64,000 nucleotides of DNA from CAWBRT01 sp963832785 (GTDB lineage Bacteria; Acidobacteriota; Terriglobia; Terriglobales; Acidobacteriaceae): NCBI GenBank assembly GCA_963832785.1, contig CAWHVF010000005.1, positions 248,001 through 312,000 on the forward strand. Direction: 5' to 3'. A program made the translations under genes and the position numbers. This document shows, one piece after another, positions 8,635 through 16,021 of this stretch. The notes below the pieces were generated by a model. It saw nothing but the letters and a program-made list of their open reading frames with translations, made no database searches and was not told the origin of the DNA. The number at the start of each line of letters is the position of its first letter. Position 1 is the first letter of the stretch.

Positions 8635-9108
8635 TGTAGGGTGGAGCGGAGCGTGCCTCGCTTCAGCGCTACGTAAATCTTAAGAGTCGGAGATGCAGGC
8701 ACAATCCGGACAGAAGTGCGGCCATTCCGAGCCGTTCTAATGAAATGGGAGTTCCCCCGGCTCTGCCGGGGAGGCTCCCAAAGTTTGACAATTCCGGGAG
8801 TCGGCACTACCAGGAACTGAGCCCACACCCGAGAATGTCCTAAACGATGCGGTCCCAACTCAAGACCGCAGAATCTTAGCTCCATGGCAAAACAAACAGC
8901 GTGGGGACTATGAGCTTTTGACTTTGGGTCGCGGTAAGGCCCCTTTGAGGGGCCCCGCGACCCGGTAAAGCCCCCGGCTCTGCCGGGGGATACCTTACTA
9001 CCTACCCGCTAATCCCTTGCGGTTTGACAGCTTCCAGCGCGGGTAGATACCCTGGGGACTTCATTCCAATTGGAGAATCAGACCCTGAGTTGTAGCATCC
9101 AATCATTT
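8635..9108. other. Gene-free spacer with GC-rich hairpins
   Basis: I see no credible gene. The stretch holds several short perfect hairpins, among them CCCCCGGCTCTGCCGGGG near 8754 and again near 8970, and GGCCCCTTTGAGGGGCC near 8938. These resemble the small palindromes found in the other intergenic elements of this window. The DUF1385 gene begins at its right edge. Confidence 0.5.
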
Positions 9109-10146
9109 ATGTCCTGGTTGCGCCGCACGCTTCGTTTTCACACTACCCTTCAACTCGCCTTGGCGCTGGGCGCGGAAGAGACCCTGGTGGGCGGACAAGC
9201 CGTGCTGGAAGGCGTGATGATGCGCGCGCCGCACGCCTGGGGCATCGCGGTGCGCCGGGCCTCCGGTGAATTGGCGACGCACTCGGAGCCGATGGAACGG
9301 CCGTCGGAGAAGAATCCGTGGAAGGGCTGGCCGCTGATTCGCGGAGTGGTGACCCTCGGCCAGGCGATGATGCTGGGATTCAAGGCGCTGCGCTACTCGG
9401 CCAACGTGGCCATGGAAGAGCTGCAGGCTGATCAGCCCGGTGGGAGTACGCCCAGCGACAAAGAGCATGTGCCCAACCAGGGTCGGGACAAAGGTAAAAA
9501 AGTCGAAATCAGCGGCTGGGTGGCGGCCCTGAACATAGCCTTGGCGCTCGGCTTCTTTATCTTCATGTACAAGTTTCTGCCCTACCTGGCTACCAAGGAG
9601 CTGCGTCTGCTTGACCCGCAACTTGGCAACCGGGTGCTTTTCGCCATAGTCGAGGGCTTGATCCGGCTGGCCCTGTTTTTGGGCTTTATCTGGCTAACTT
9701 CGCTGTGGGGAGAGATTCGCAGGGTTTATCAGTACCACGGCGCCGAACACAAGACGGTGTTCGCCTTCGAAGCCGGCGACCGGCTGGAGACGTCCATCGT
9801 GCAGCGCTGGTCGACCTTCCATCCCCGCTGCGGCACCAGCTTTCTGATGACGGTCATGTTGATCGCCATCGCCATCTACGCGCTGGTGCCGGTCCGCAGC
9901 TTCTGGGCGGGATTTGGCATGCGCCTGGTGCTGCTGCCGCTGATCGCCGGGGTTTCATACGAGGTGATTCGCTTTGCCGCCAAGCGGCGCTCATCGCTGT
10001 TTGCCATCATGACTCGTCCCGGGCTGTGGCTGCAGCGCATCACCACCCGGCAGCCCGACGACAGCCAGGTGGAGTGCGCTATCGTTGCCTTGAACGAGGC
10101 CATGGAGCTGGAAAAGCAGCGCGGCGGCGAGTTGGTGATAGCCTAG
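9109..10146 (+). CDS. DUF1385 membrane protein
   Basis: 345 residues. The VGGQAVLEGVMMRAPHAWGIAVR segment near the start and EIRRVYQYHGAEHKTVFAFEAG with HPRCGTSFL further on are the two signatures of DUF1385. Several membrane helices are visible (around residues 145-170, 195-220 and 245-300). Family members typically lie directly upstream of prfA, as here. The molecular function is not established. I chose the ATG at 9109. A TTG at 9070 would add 13 residues without family similarity. Confidence 0.85.
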   Translation: MSWLRRTLRFHTTLQLALALGAEETLVGGQAVLEGVMMRAPHAWGIAVRRASGELATHSEPMERPSEKNPWKGWPLIRGVVTLGQAMMLGFKALRYSANVAMEELQADQPGGSTPSDKEHVPNQGRDKGKKVEISGWVAALNIALALGFFIFMYKFLPYLATKELRLLDPQLGNRVLFAIVEGLIRLALFLGFIWLTSLWGEIRRVYQYHGAEHKTVFAFEAGDRLETSIVQRWSTFHPRCGTSFLMTVMLIAIAIYALVPVRSFWAGFGMRLVLLPLIAGVSYEVIRFAAKRRSSLFAIMTRPGLWLQRITTRQPDDSQVECAIVALNEAMELEKQRGGELVIA

Positions 10147-10355
10147 AAGGCACGCAAGGCCCGCCGCCGGCTACGGCGGCACTGCAGGAATTTGGAGTAC
10201 ACTAACCATATGCCGGCGTTGGCAAATATCGTTTACGCGGGGTTCCAGCCCGCCGCGGAACCGGCCCACCTCTAGCGGCGCCCGCCGCAAATCGCTGCCT
10301 GCAATCCGGCAATCAAGAACTAATAACTAACAACCAAGAACTGGAACCGAGCGAA

Positions 10356-11429
10356 ATGTTTGACCGTCTGGAACAGATCGAAGCCAAGTACGAGGAGTTG
10401 ACGCAAGCGCTGGCCTCGCCCGATATCGTGGCCGACTCCGCCCGCTATCAGAAGACCGCCAAGGCGCACAGCGAACTCACGCCGGTGGTGGAGAAGTATC
10501 GCGAGTACAAGGAGCTGAAGCGCGGCATCGAGGAGAGTAAAGCGCTCATCGCCGAGGAAAGCGATGCCGACATGCGGGCCTACGCCCAGGAAGAGCTGGC
10601 GCAACTGGAAGAGCACATCGCGCGCGCCGGCGAAGAGCTTAAAGTCCTGCTGCTGCCCAAGGACCCGAACGACGAGAAAAACGTGATCCTGGAGGTCCGC
10701 GCCGGCACCGGCGGCGACGAAGCCACGTTGTTCGCCGCCGAGATCTTTCGCATGTACACGCGCTACGCCGAAGCGCGGCGGTGGAAGGTGGAGGTGCTGT
10801 CGAGCTCGGAATCCGGGATCGGCGGGCTCAAGGAAGTCATAGCCATCATCGAAGGCCATGGGGTGTATTCGCAGCTCAAGTACGAGAGCGGCGTGCATCG
10901 CGTGCAGCGCGTGCCGGCCACCGAAACCCAGGGCCGGGTGCATACCTCGGCGGTCACGGTGGCGGTGCTGCCCGAAGCCGAAGACGTGGACATAAAGATC
11001 GATCCCAAGGACCTGCGCATCGATACCTTCTGCTCGTCGGGGCCGGGCGGGCAGTCGGTGAACACCACTTATTCCGCGGTACGCATCACCCACCTGCCCA
11101 CCAACACCGTGGTCAGTTGCCAGGACGAGAAATCGCAGATCAAGAACCGTGAAAAGGGCATGCGCGTTCTGCGTTCACGGCTTTACGAAATGGAATTGGC
11201 CAAGCAGCAGGAAGCGCTCGCCAAGGAGCGGCGCTCCATGGTGGGTAGCGGCGACCGCAGCGAAAAGATTCGCACCTACAACTTCCCGCAGAATCGCATG
11301 ACCGACCATCGCATCGGGCTCACGCTTCATCAACTGGGCGAGATCATGGATGGCAGGCTGCAGCCGGTGATCGATGCCCTGGTGACGCGTTTCCAGGCGG
11401 AAAAACTAAAGCAGGAAGTGACGGCCTGA
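10356..11429 (+). CDS. prfA: Peptide chain release factor 1
   Basis: 357 residues, the standard RF1 length. It recognises UAA and UAG through the PxT motif, seen as P187-A188-T189. It triggers peptidyl-tRNA hydrolysis through the GGQ loop (residues 231-233 in SSGPGGQSVNTTYSA). The PAT tripeptide distinguishes it from RF2, which carries SPF. UGA is therefore left to RF2, which matters for the UGA-containing OsmC gene in this window. It follows the DUF1385 gene after 209 bases. The usual downstream partner prmC is not here. Confidence 0.97.
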   Translation: MFDRLEQIEAKYEELTQALASPDIVADSARYQKTAKAHSELTPVVEKYREYKELKRGIEESKALIAEESDADMRAYAQEELAQLEEHIARAGEELKVLLLPKDPNDEKNVILEVRAGTGGDEATLFAAEIFRMYTRYAEARRWKVEVLSSSESGIGGLKEVIAIIEGHGVYSQLKYESGVHRVQRVPATETQGRVHTSAVTVAVLPEAEDVDIKIDPKDLRIDTFCSSGPGGQSVNTTYSAVRITHLPTNTVVSCQDEKSQIKNREKGMRVLRSRLYEMELAKQQEALAKERRSMVGSGDRSEKIRTYNFPQNRMTDHRIGLTLHQLGEIMDGRLQPVIDALVTRFQAEKLKQEVTA

Positions 11430-12077
11430 ACCGCCCCATAAAACGTAACTTCAACCTCCGGCGGGAACCACTGCGGGCAGCCTGAGTTTCAAGCTTCTCG
11501 GCTGACAAATCTGTCCCAACCGCAAGAACCGCGCCCGCCGCGGTTCTCCGCCCCTGTCTCTGAAAATAAGGAAAATTATTTCCGCTTCGTGCCGAGCGCT
11601 GGCACAGGGAAAATTCTTTCCGCTTTGTGCTGAGTAAAAGAGTGCAATCCGGAACGTGTACCAAGAGTGTCAATAGATGGGTGGGGGTGATTACCTTGGT
11701 GCGCGGCGCAATAGGGCTTCGGCCAGTGTCTCACGTAACCGTTCTCAGACCCTTCGGTTAAGCGCGTAAGTACTTCGGCTGATTCAGATTACAACGTGTC
11801 TTGAGAGAGCATAGAGTGCCGCTCCCGGGTATATGCCGCAAGCCTGTCGCTGCGACACGAAGGTTTGTTACCAGCGTCCAGGCCCGGATTACCTCCGTTA
11901 CGTTGCCAGTTCCTTAGATGACACGTAATCTGCCTTTCAGTGTCGGAGCCGAGGGACCTCAGTGGCAGGCGGCAGCGACGGCGGGGGACATGTCCGGTAG
12001 TACGGCATGCTGATTGTACTGCTGGAAATTTCAAGCTTACCCGCCATCGGTTGCTGGCAGAAAAAAGGCTGTTGAAG
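11430..12077. other. Long spacer between prfA and the secreted-paralogue cluster
   Basis: Apart from the paired palindromic repeats at 11570-11628, I see no gene, RNA or terminator that I can support. Antisense frames across this region have no recognisable protein features. The region probably holds the promoter of the 12.1-18.6 kb cluster. Confidence 0.4.
11570..11628. promoter_or_regulatory. Two 27-bp direct repeats, each with a GGAAAATTNTTTCC palindrome
   Basis: GGAAAATTATTTCC at 11570-11583 and GGAAAATTCTTTCC at 11608-11621 are each followed by CGCTT[C/T]GTGC[C/T]GAG. This gives two near-identical copies 38 bases apart. Paired palindromes at helical spacing look like binding sites for a dimeric regulator. 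The nearest downstream gene is the first secreted paralogue, about 450 bases away, so the target is uncertain. They could equally be remnants of a small repeat. Confidence 0.35.
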
Positions 12078-12619
12078 ATGCGCAGATCTGACTGGAACCT
12101 GGGATTCACTCTGAGCGCGTGCTTGATCGTGCTGCTGATGAGGTTGTCGGCGCACGCGCAAGCGCAAGGCCCACGAATCTCGACGTCACCATGCAGGTGA
12201 CGCCTTCCATCAGCCTGGTGTTCAACACTTATCCCGGAGGATGCACGCTGGCCAACTCCGGAACGAACAGCGTCGGCCTGAACATGGGCTGGGCGAACAA
12301 CACCGGCGGGCATGGCGGCTGTGCAACCTACAGTCTTAATGGAACGACCTACACGGTCAGTACGCCCTTTTACCTGAATGTGCAGGTCCAGAATTCCACC
12401 AGCACAAAGTATGCCCTGCGCGCTTGGGTATCCAGCACCATTCCCGCGAGTGTGAGCTTCCTGTTGAACGGGGCGACGCTCCCGGCTGCCCAGCCGGGAA
12501 CGGCACAGCAGACAAACAGCTACGGCCAGATCATGGAAACTTTTGGCATCTCGGTCCGAAACGCCGCGGCCGCCCAGGTAGTGGGTTTTACCGTGCAATT
12601 TCAGGCGACATCGCAATGA
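12078..12619 (+). pseudogene. Secreted beta-rich paralogue 1 (frameshifted)
   Basis: The ATG at 12078 opens a clear signal peptide (TLSACLIVLLMRLSAHAQA). That frame then stops after ~40 codons. The mature part continues in another frame from about 12170, starting TNLDVTMQVTPSISLVFNT and ending VGFTVQFQATSQ at 12619. One missing base near 12165-12175 would join them. The mature part resembles the three intact neighbours (S-I-x-LVFNT, TVSTPF, a final beta strand). It also carries two cysteines (GGCTLA, GGCATY) that the others lack. Either the gene is inactivated or the assembly has an error. Its stop overlaps the next start (ATGA). Confidence 0.65.
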
Positions 12620-13188
12620 CGACGAAAGCAAATCGCGCCTATCGGGTAATGCTGCTGCTTTGGCTGGCGGCGGCATTGCTCTCGCCCACCTTGCTATCGG
12701 CGCAGTTGGTGGCCACCGGCGTGATCAACGGAACGCTGTTGCACCGCAGCGGCATAGCGCTGGTGTTCGACACGGCATCCGGCGGAGTGGGCCTGGGCGG
12801 GGCGAATACCAATGCTGCGGCTCTGGGCTTTGGAACCGTCTCGGCTTACGGTCCGCTATCGCCCAACGTGACCCGCTCTAACGTCACCAGCTCGAGCTAC
12901 ACGATATCTACGCCTTTTGCCATCCAGGTCATAGAGGCTGGAATCACCACCACGAGTTACACGCTAACGTCCAATCTGGCCGCGGCTGCCCCCACCGGGC
13001 TTACCTTTAAGGTCGACACCGTGACGCTGACGACCACCTCGCAGACCGTGCAGACCGGCGCCAGCTACAACACGGACGTCGCCCACACGCTGTACATGAT
13101 TGTATCGACGGCCGCGCCGGGCGCCGGCGGGCCTGCTGTCGGGACTCAACTCAGCACAACCATCAATTTCACCGCGACGGCGCATTAG
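12616..13188 (+). CDS. Secreted beta-rich paralogue 2
   Basis: 190 residues with a signal peptide ending near residue 32 (LLSPTLLSAQ). The mature protein shows the shared pattern of this cluster: GIALVFDTASGG, LGFGTVSAYG, SYTISTPFAIQV, SYTLTSNL, VDTVTLTT and the terminal strand INFTATAH. I recognise no named family. The alternating hydrophobic pattern points to an all-beta fold, plausibly a pilin-like or fibre subunit handled by the PapD-like protein downstream. Start overlaps the previous stop, implying translational coupling. Confidence 0.75.
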   Translation: MTTKANRAYRVMLLLWLAAALLSPTLLSAQLVATGVINGTLLHRSGIALVFDTASGGVGLGGANTNAAALGFGTVSAYGPLSPNVTRSNVTSSSYTISTPFAIQVIEAGITTTSYTLTSNLAAAAPTGLTFKVDTVTLTTTSQTVQTGASYNTDVAHTLYMIVSTAAPGAGGPAVGTQLSTTINFTATAH

Positions 13189-13210
13189 CGGAAAGAAAGA
13201 GGAAGAAAGA

Positions 13211-13756
13211 ATGAAACGGATCGCGATCTTGGCAACGCTGGTCATTGTGGTGGCTTTGCTGGCCGCTTCGGCTAGTGCACAGACCTCGTCCGGAACGCTG
13301 ACGGTGACCGCCACGGTAAACGGCAGCATCAACCTGGTGTTCAACACGGCTACTTCCCCCGCCGGTATCACGCTTACCGGGACGGGCACCAACGCCGCCA
13401 CGATGGCTTTTGGCAACGTATCGGCTTACGGCACGCTGGGGTCGAACATTGGCCGCTCAGTTGGCGCCAGCAGCTTCACCGTGAGTTCGCCTTTCGGCGT
13501 CGAGGTCAGCAAGGTGAACTCCTCCAGCGCCAACTATACGCTGACGGCGCAGCTTAGCACCGCAGACGCTACCAACACGTGGCAGGTCGGGGGTAGCACC
13601 ATCAGCAGCGCGTCGGCGACGACGCTTACAGCCACCGGAGCGTACTCTTCGACCGCTCCGGGCACGCAGTACACGCTGGCGCTGACGATTCCATTTACCA
13701 CGACATCGGGCACCGTTATCTCGAATGGTGTGAACTTCACCGCGACCGCCAACTGA
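13211..13756 (+). CDS. Secreted beta-rich paralogue 3
   Basis: 181 residues. The start at 13211 follows an AGGAAGAAAG ribosome-binding stretch and opens a classical signal peptide (IAILATLVIVVALLAASASA). The mature protein has no cysteine. It repeats the cluster pattern: GSINLVFNTATSP, MAFGNVSAYGTLG, SFTVSSPFGVEV, NYTLTAQLS and a final VNFTATAN. It is rich in Thr, Ser, Ala and Gly, like many bacterial surface-fibre subunits. It lies 22 bases after paralogue 2. Function is inferred from the neighbours only. Confidence 0.75.
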   Translation: MKRIAILATLVIVVALLAASASAQTSSGTLTVTATVNGSINLVFNTATSPAGITLTGTGTNAATMAFGNVSAYGTLGSNIGRSVGASSFTVSSPFGVEVSKVNSSSANYTLTAQLSTADATNTWQVGGSTISSASATTLTATGAYSSTAPGTQYTLALTIPFTTTSGTVISNGVNFTATAN

Positions 13757-13881
13757 TGCGGCCGGCACAGCCGGCGGGCGCGGGAACGATTGTAGTTGCA
13801 GTAAAGCCAAGCCTCCCCCTGTTAGGCCAGGCAGTAATCGAAGTAAAAAACTTAGGCAAGACACTCTCGGAGGGTGTGCAA

Positions 13882-14430
13882 ATGAAGAAAGTGCTTTTTT
13901 TAATTTTGGCTATGACGCTTGTTTTTTCGGTTGGCGCCATGGCCCAGAACAATGGGCCTGTCAATGGGACGCTTGGTGTTAGCGCGAACCTGCAGAGCTC
14001 AATCTACCTGACGCTCGAGCAAGCTAGCGGTGGGCCGGCCCTGGCCAGTGGTGCCGGAACACCCGCAGCGGTTTTGAGCCTGGGTAACGTGTCCGCGTAC
14101 GGTCCTGCCCCCGGGTCCGGCATCACGCGTACGTTGAACGGCAGTCCTTACGTCACTTCCTTCACCCTGGCTACTAGCTTCGGCGTGAGGGTTGGGATGT
14201 ACAACACCAACGGCAAGACCGGGTATGGTCTGACCGCGGCGCTAGCCAGCGCGGATGCCAACAACACCTGGACCGTCGACAGCGTAACCCTGTCGACCAC
14301 GGCGCAGGCTGTCAATCCCGGAACCGCATTCGGCGATGTCGAAGCCCACGCCCTGACTCTGCAGATTCCGCAGAGCCTGTCAGCGGGCGCTATATCCAAC
14401 ACTATCAACTTGGCGGCCACTGCCCAGTAG
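13882..14430 (+). CDS. Secreted beta-rich paralogue 4
   Basis: 182 residues with a signal peptide (VLFLILAMTLVFSVGAMA). GGAGGG precedes the ATG. The mature protein shows SSIYLTLEQASGG, LSLGNVSAYGPAPG, FTLATSFGVRVGM, GYGLTAAL, a VDSVTLST strand and the end INLAATAQ. It aligns along its length with paralogues 2 and 3, and also with the frameshifted copy that follows. The 125-base gap before it is larger than the other gaps in the cluster. Confidence 0.75.
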   Translation: MKKVLFLILAMTLVFSVGAMAQNNGPVNGTLGVSANLQSSIYLTLEQASGGPALASGAGTPAAVLSLGNVSAYGPAPGSGITRTLNGSPYVTSFTLATSFGVRVGMYNTNGKTGYGLTAALASADANNTWTVDSVTLSTTAQAVNPGTAFGDVEAHALTLQIPQSLSAGAISNTINLAATAQ

Positions 14431-14457
14431 GGCGGGAGGGGCTAAGTGAGGTGAGGG

Positions 14458-15022
14458 ATGTCTGGACTAGGCAAAGCAGGCCGATACGCAACAGTGCTGG
14501 TGCTGGCCTTATGCGCGGTTTACTCCGCCGAAGGCCAGCGCAAGCCTGTGCCGACGCAGCCTTCGCCGGCAGCGGTAAAGCGCTCCACCGGCACCGATGG
14601 CGCCATCTCGATCGTCTTAGTTTCGGTGAGCGGGGGGGCGCTGGTGCCGGGGGGCTCTTCCGGCCAGGGCATGCTGCCAGCTTGGCCGTGTATCGTCCGG
14701 GACCGGGTCCAGCAGCCCCGGAGTGACGGTCGAGCGCCGTCCGCACTCCATGGTTGTGCGCACGGTTTTTGGCATTCGCCTGGAGAGCAGCGTGGTTTCG
14801 CAGGGGTCGGCCAGCTTGAGCGCGGTGCTTTACAATTCCGATCCGCGCTGCCAGGTGTTTCTCGACGGCATTAAGCTGGAGGCCACGCCGCGGCTGATCC
14901 AGCATGGGGTGCGTTACTGGGCGGTGAATCAGCACCGGCTGGAGATTGAGGTTCCCAACACGATTACCGAGTCTCAGGGGAATATTGCCCGTAACATCGG
15001 GTTCATGGCCGTATCTGAATAG
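14458..15022 (+). pseudogene. Secreted beta-rich paralogue 5 (frameshifted near G-tracts)
   Basis: The ATG at 14458 opens a signal peptide (YATVLVLALCAVYSAEG) and the segment GAISIVLVSVSGGALVPGG. The homology then moves to another frame, QLGRVSSG...VVRTVFGIRLES, which runs to the TAG at 15022. The switch lies at or just after two homopolymers, G7 (14632-14638) and G6 (14649-14654). One base too many there explains it. It could be a slipped-strand (phase-variable) off state, decay, or an assembly error. The product end (IARNIGFMAVSE) differs most from its paralogues, so it may be a specialised tip or anchor subunit. Confidence 0.6.
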
Positions 15023-15121
15023 GTACTACTTGAGGCTCACCCGGTTTTATTTATGATTGACCCTCCCTAGGTGGTGAACTCAAAATATTTGCACTTAGGA
15101 AGAGTTGCCAAGGAGCGGCGA

Positions 15122-16021
15122 GTGAGACGTGTAACGTGTGCCTTAACCGGTAAGCGGATAGTTTTTGCGGCTATTGTTGTCCTGGTTGTTGCCTTGGTTG
15201 ATACCGCCTACCCGCTCGATGAAAAAAACGGAAAAGCTGCCGCCCCGGCCGCCAGTCAGGAAGGCGCCAAGGCACAAGCTCCAGCTCCTGGCAAGCCGGA
15301 AAACAACGGCAAGCTGAGCGCCATTTCCCTCAGTCCGGCGGTGGTCGTCACTCGCGGCAAACCGGGCCAGAGCGTGACTCAGACCCTGACCATCAGCAAC
15401 CAAACCAGCATGTCGTTCAATTTCGAGATGATTGCCCAGGACATCGTGGTGCGCGACGGCAAGCGGGTGTTCGTGAACGCCGGCGAACTGCCCAAAAGTA
15501 TCGCCGCCACCGCCGTGTTTTCCAAGCCCACGGTGAGCGTGCCACCGGGAGACGCGGCCTCGGTGGACGTGACTGTGACGCTGGTGCCGGATACGGACGT
15601 GCGCGCCATCGCCGCCGTTTTCCACGGAACCGACCGCTTTACCGGCGAGACCAACGCGGTAGGGATGACAGCCTCGCTGGGTTGCCTGATCACCTTTACC
15701 GCCTCGGACAACTTCAATGTCTCCGCCTCGCCGATGGAAGTCACCCCGCAGACTGCCACCCGCCCCCTGAAGGTTTCTCTGGAGCTGACCAACACCGGCA
15801 CGGAGCCGGTCATTCCGGAGGGGGTGCTGGTCCTGCTGTCCGAAGCGGGCAAGCTGGTGGGCAAAGTTCCGTTCAGCTCGCAACGGCTGCTGCCGGGCGA
15901 GCGTTTGCAGTTCGCGGCCGAATACTCCGGAGAACTTCATGCGGGGAACTACCGCGCCGTGACGTCTTTTCAGTTTGAAGACAAAACCATATCGAATACG
16001 GCTGAATTCAGGGTCGAATGA
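15122..16021 (+). CDS. PapD-like two-domain periplasmic protein (putative chaperone)
   Basis: About 299 residues with a signal anchor (KRIVFAAIVVLVVALVDTAYP) and a low-complexity Ala/Gln/Pro linker. Two Ig-like halves follow. The first (residues ~80-190) has the TLTISNQTSMSFNFEM and PTVSVPPGDAASVDV pattern of PapD-type chaperones and related P-pilus/DUF916 domains. The second (residues ~205-299) has LELTNTGTEPV and LLPGERLQF. The GTG at 15122 has AAGGAG six bases upstream and is preferred to the GTG at 15071. The gene overlaps the barrel gene by ATGA. A role in escorting the five small secreted proteins is an inference. Confidence 0.6.
   Translation: MRRVTCALTGKRIVFAAIVVLVVALVDTAYPLDEKNGKAAAPAASQEGAKAQAPAPGKPENNGKLSAISLSPAVVVTRGKPGQSVTQTLTISNQTSMSFNFEMIAQDIVVRDGKRVFVNAGELPKSIAATAVFSKPTVSVPPGDAASVDVTVTLVPDTDVRAIAAVFHGTDRFTGETNAVGMTASLGCLITFTASDNFNVSASPMEVTPQTATRPLKVSLELTNTGTEPVIPEGVLVLLSEAGKLVGKVPFSSQRLLPGERLQFAAEYSGELHAGNYRAVTSFQFEDKTISNTAEFRVE

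Noticed and set aside
11789..12676. 295-codon frame on the minus strand
   Set aside because: It lies antisense to the secreted paralogues, has shadow-like Arg/Pro-rich composition and shows no domain or start signal.
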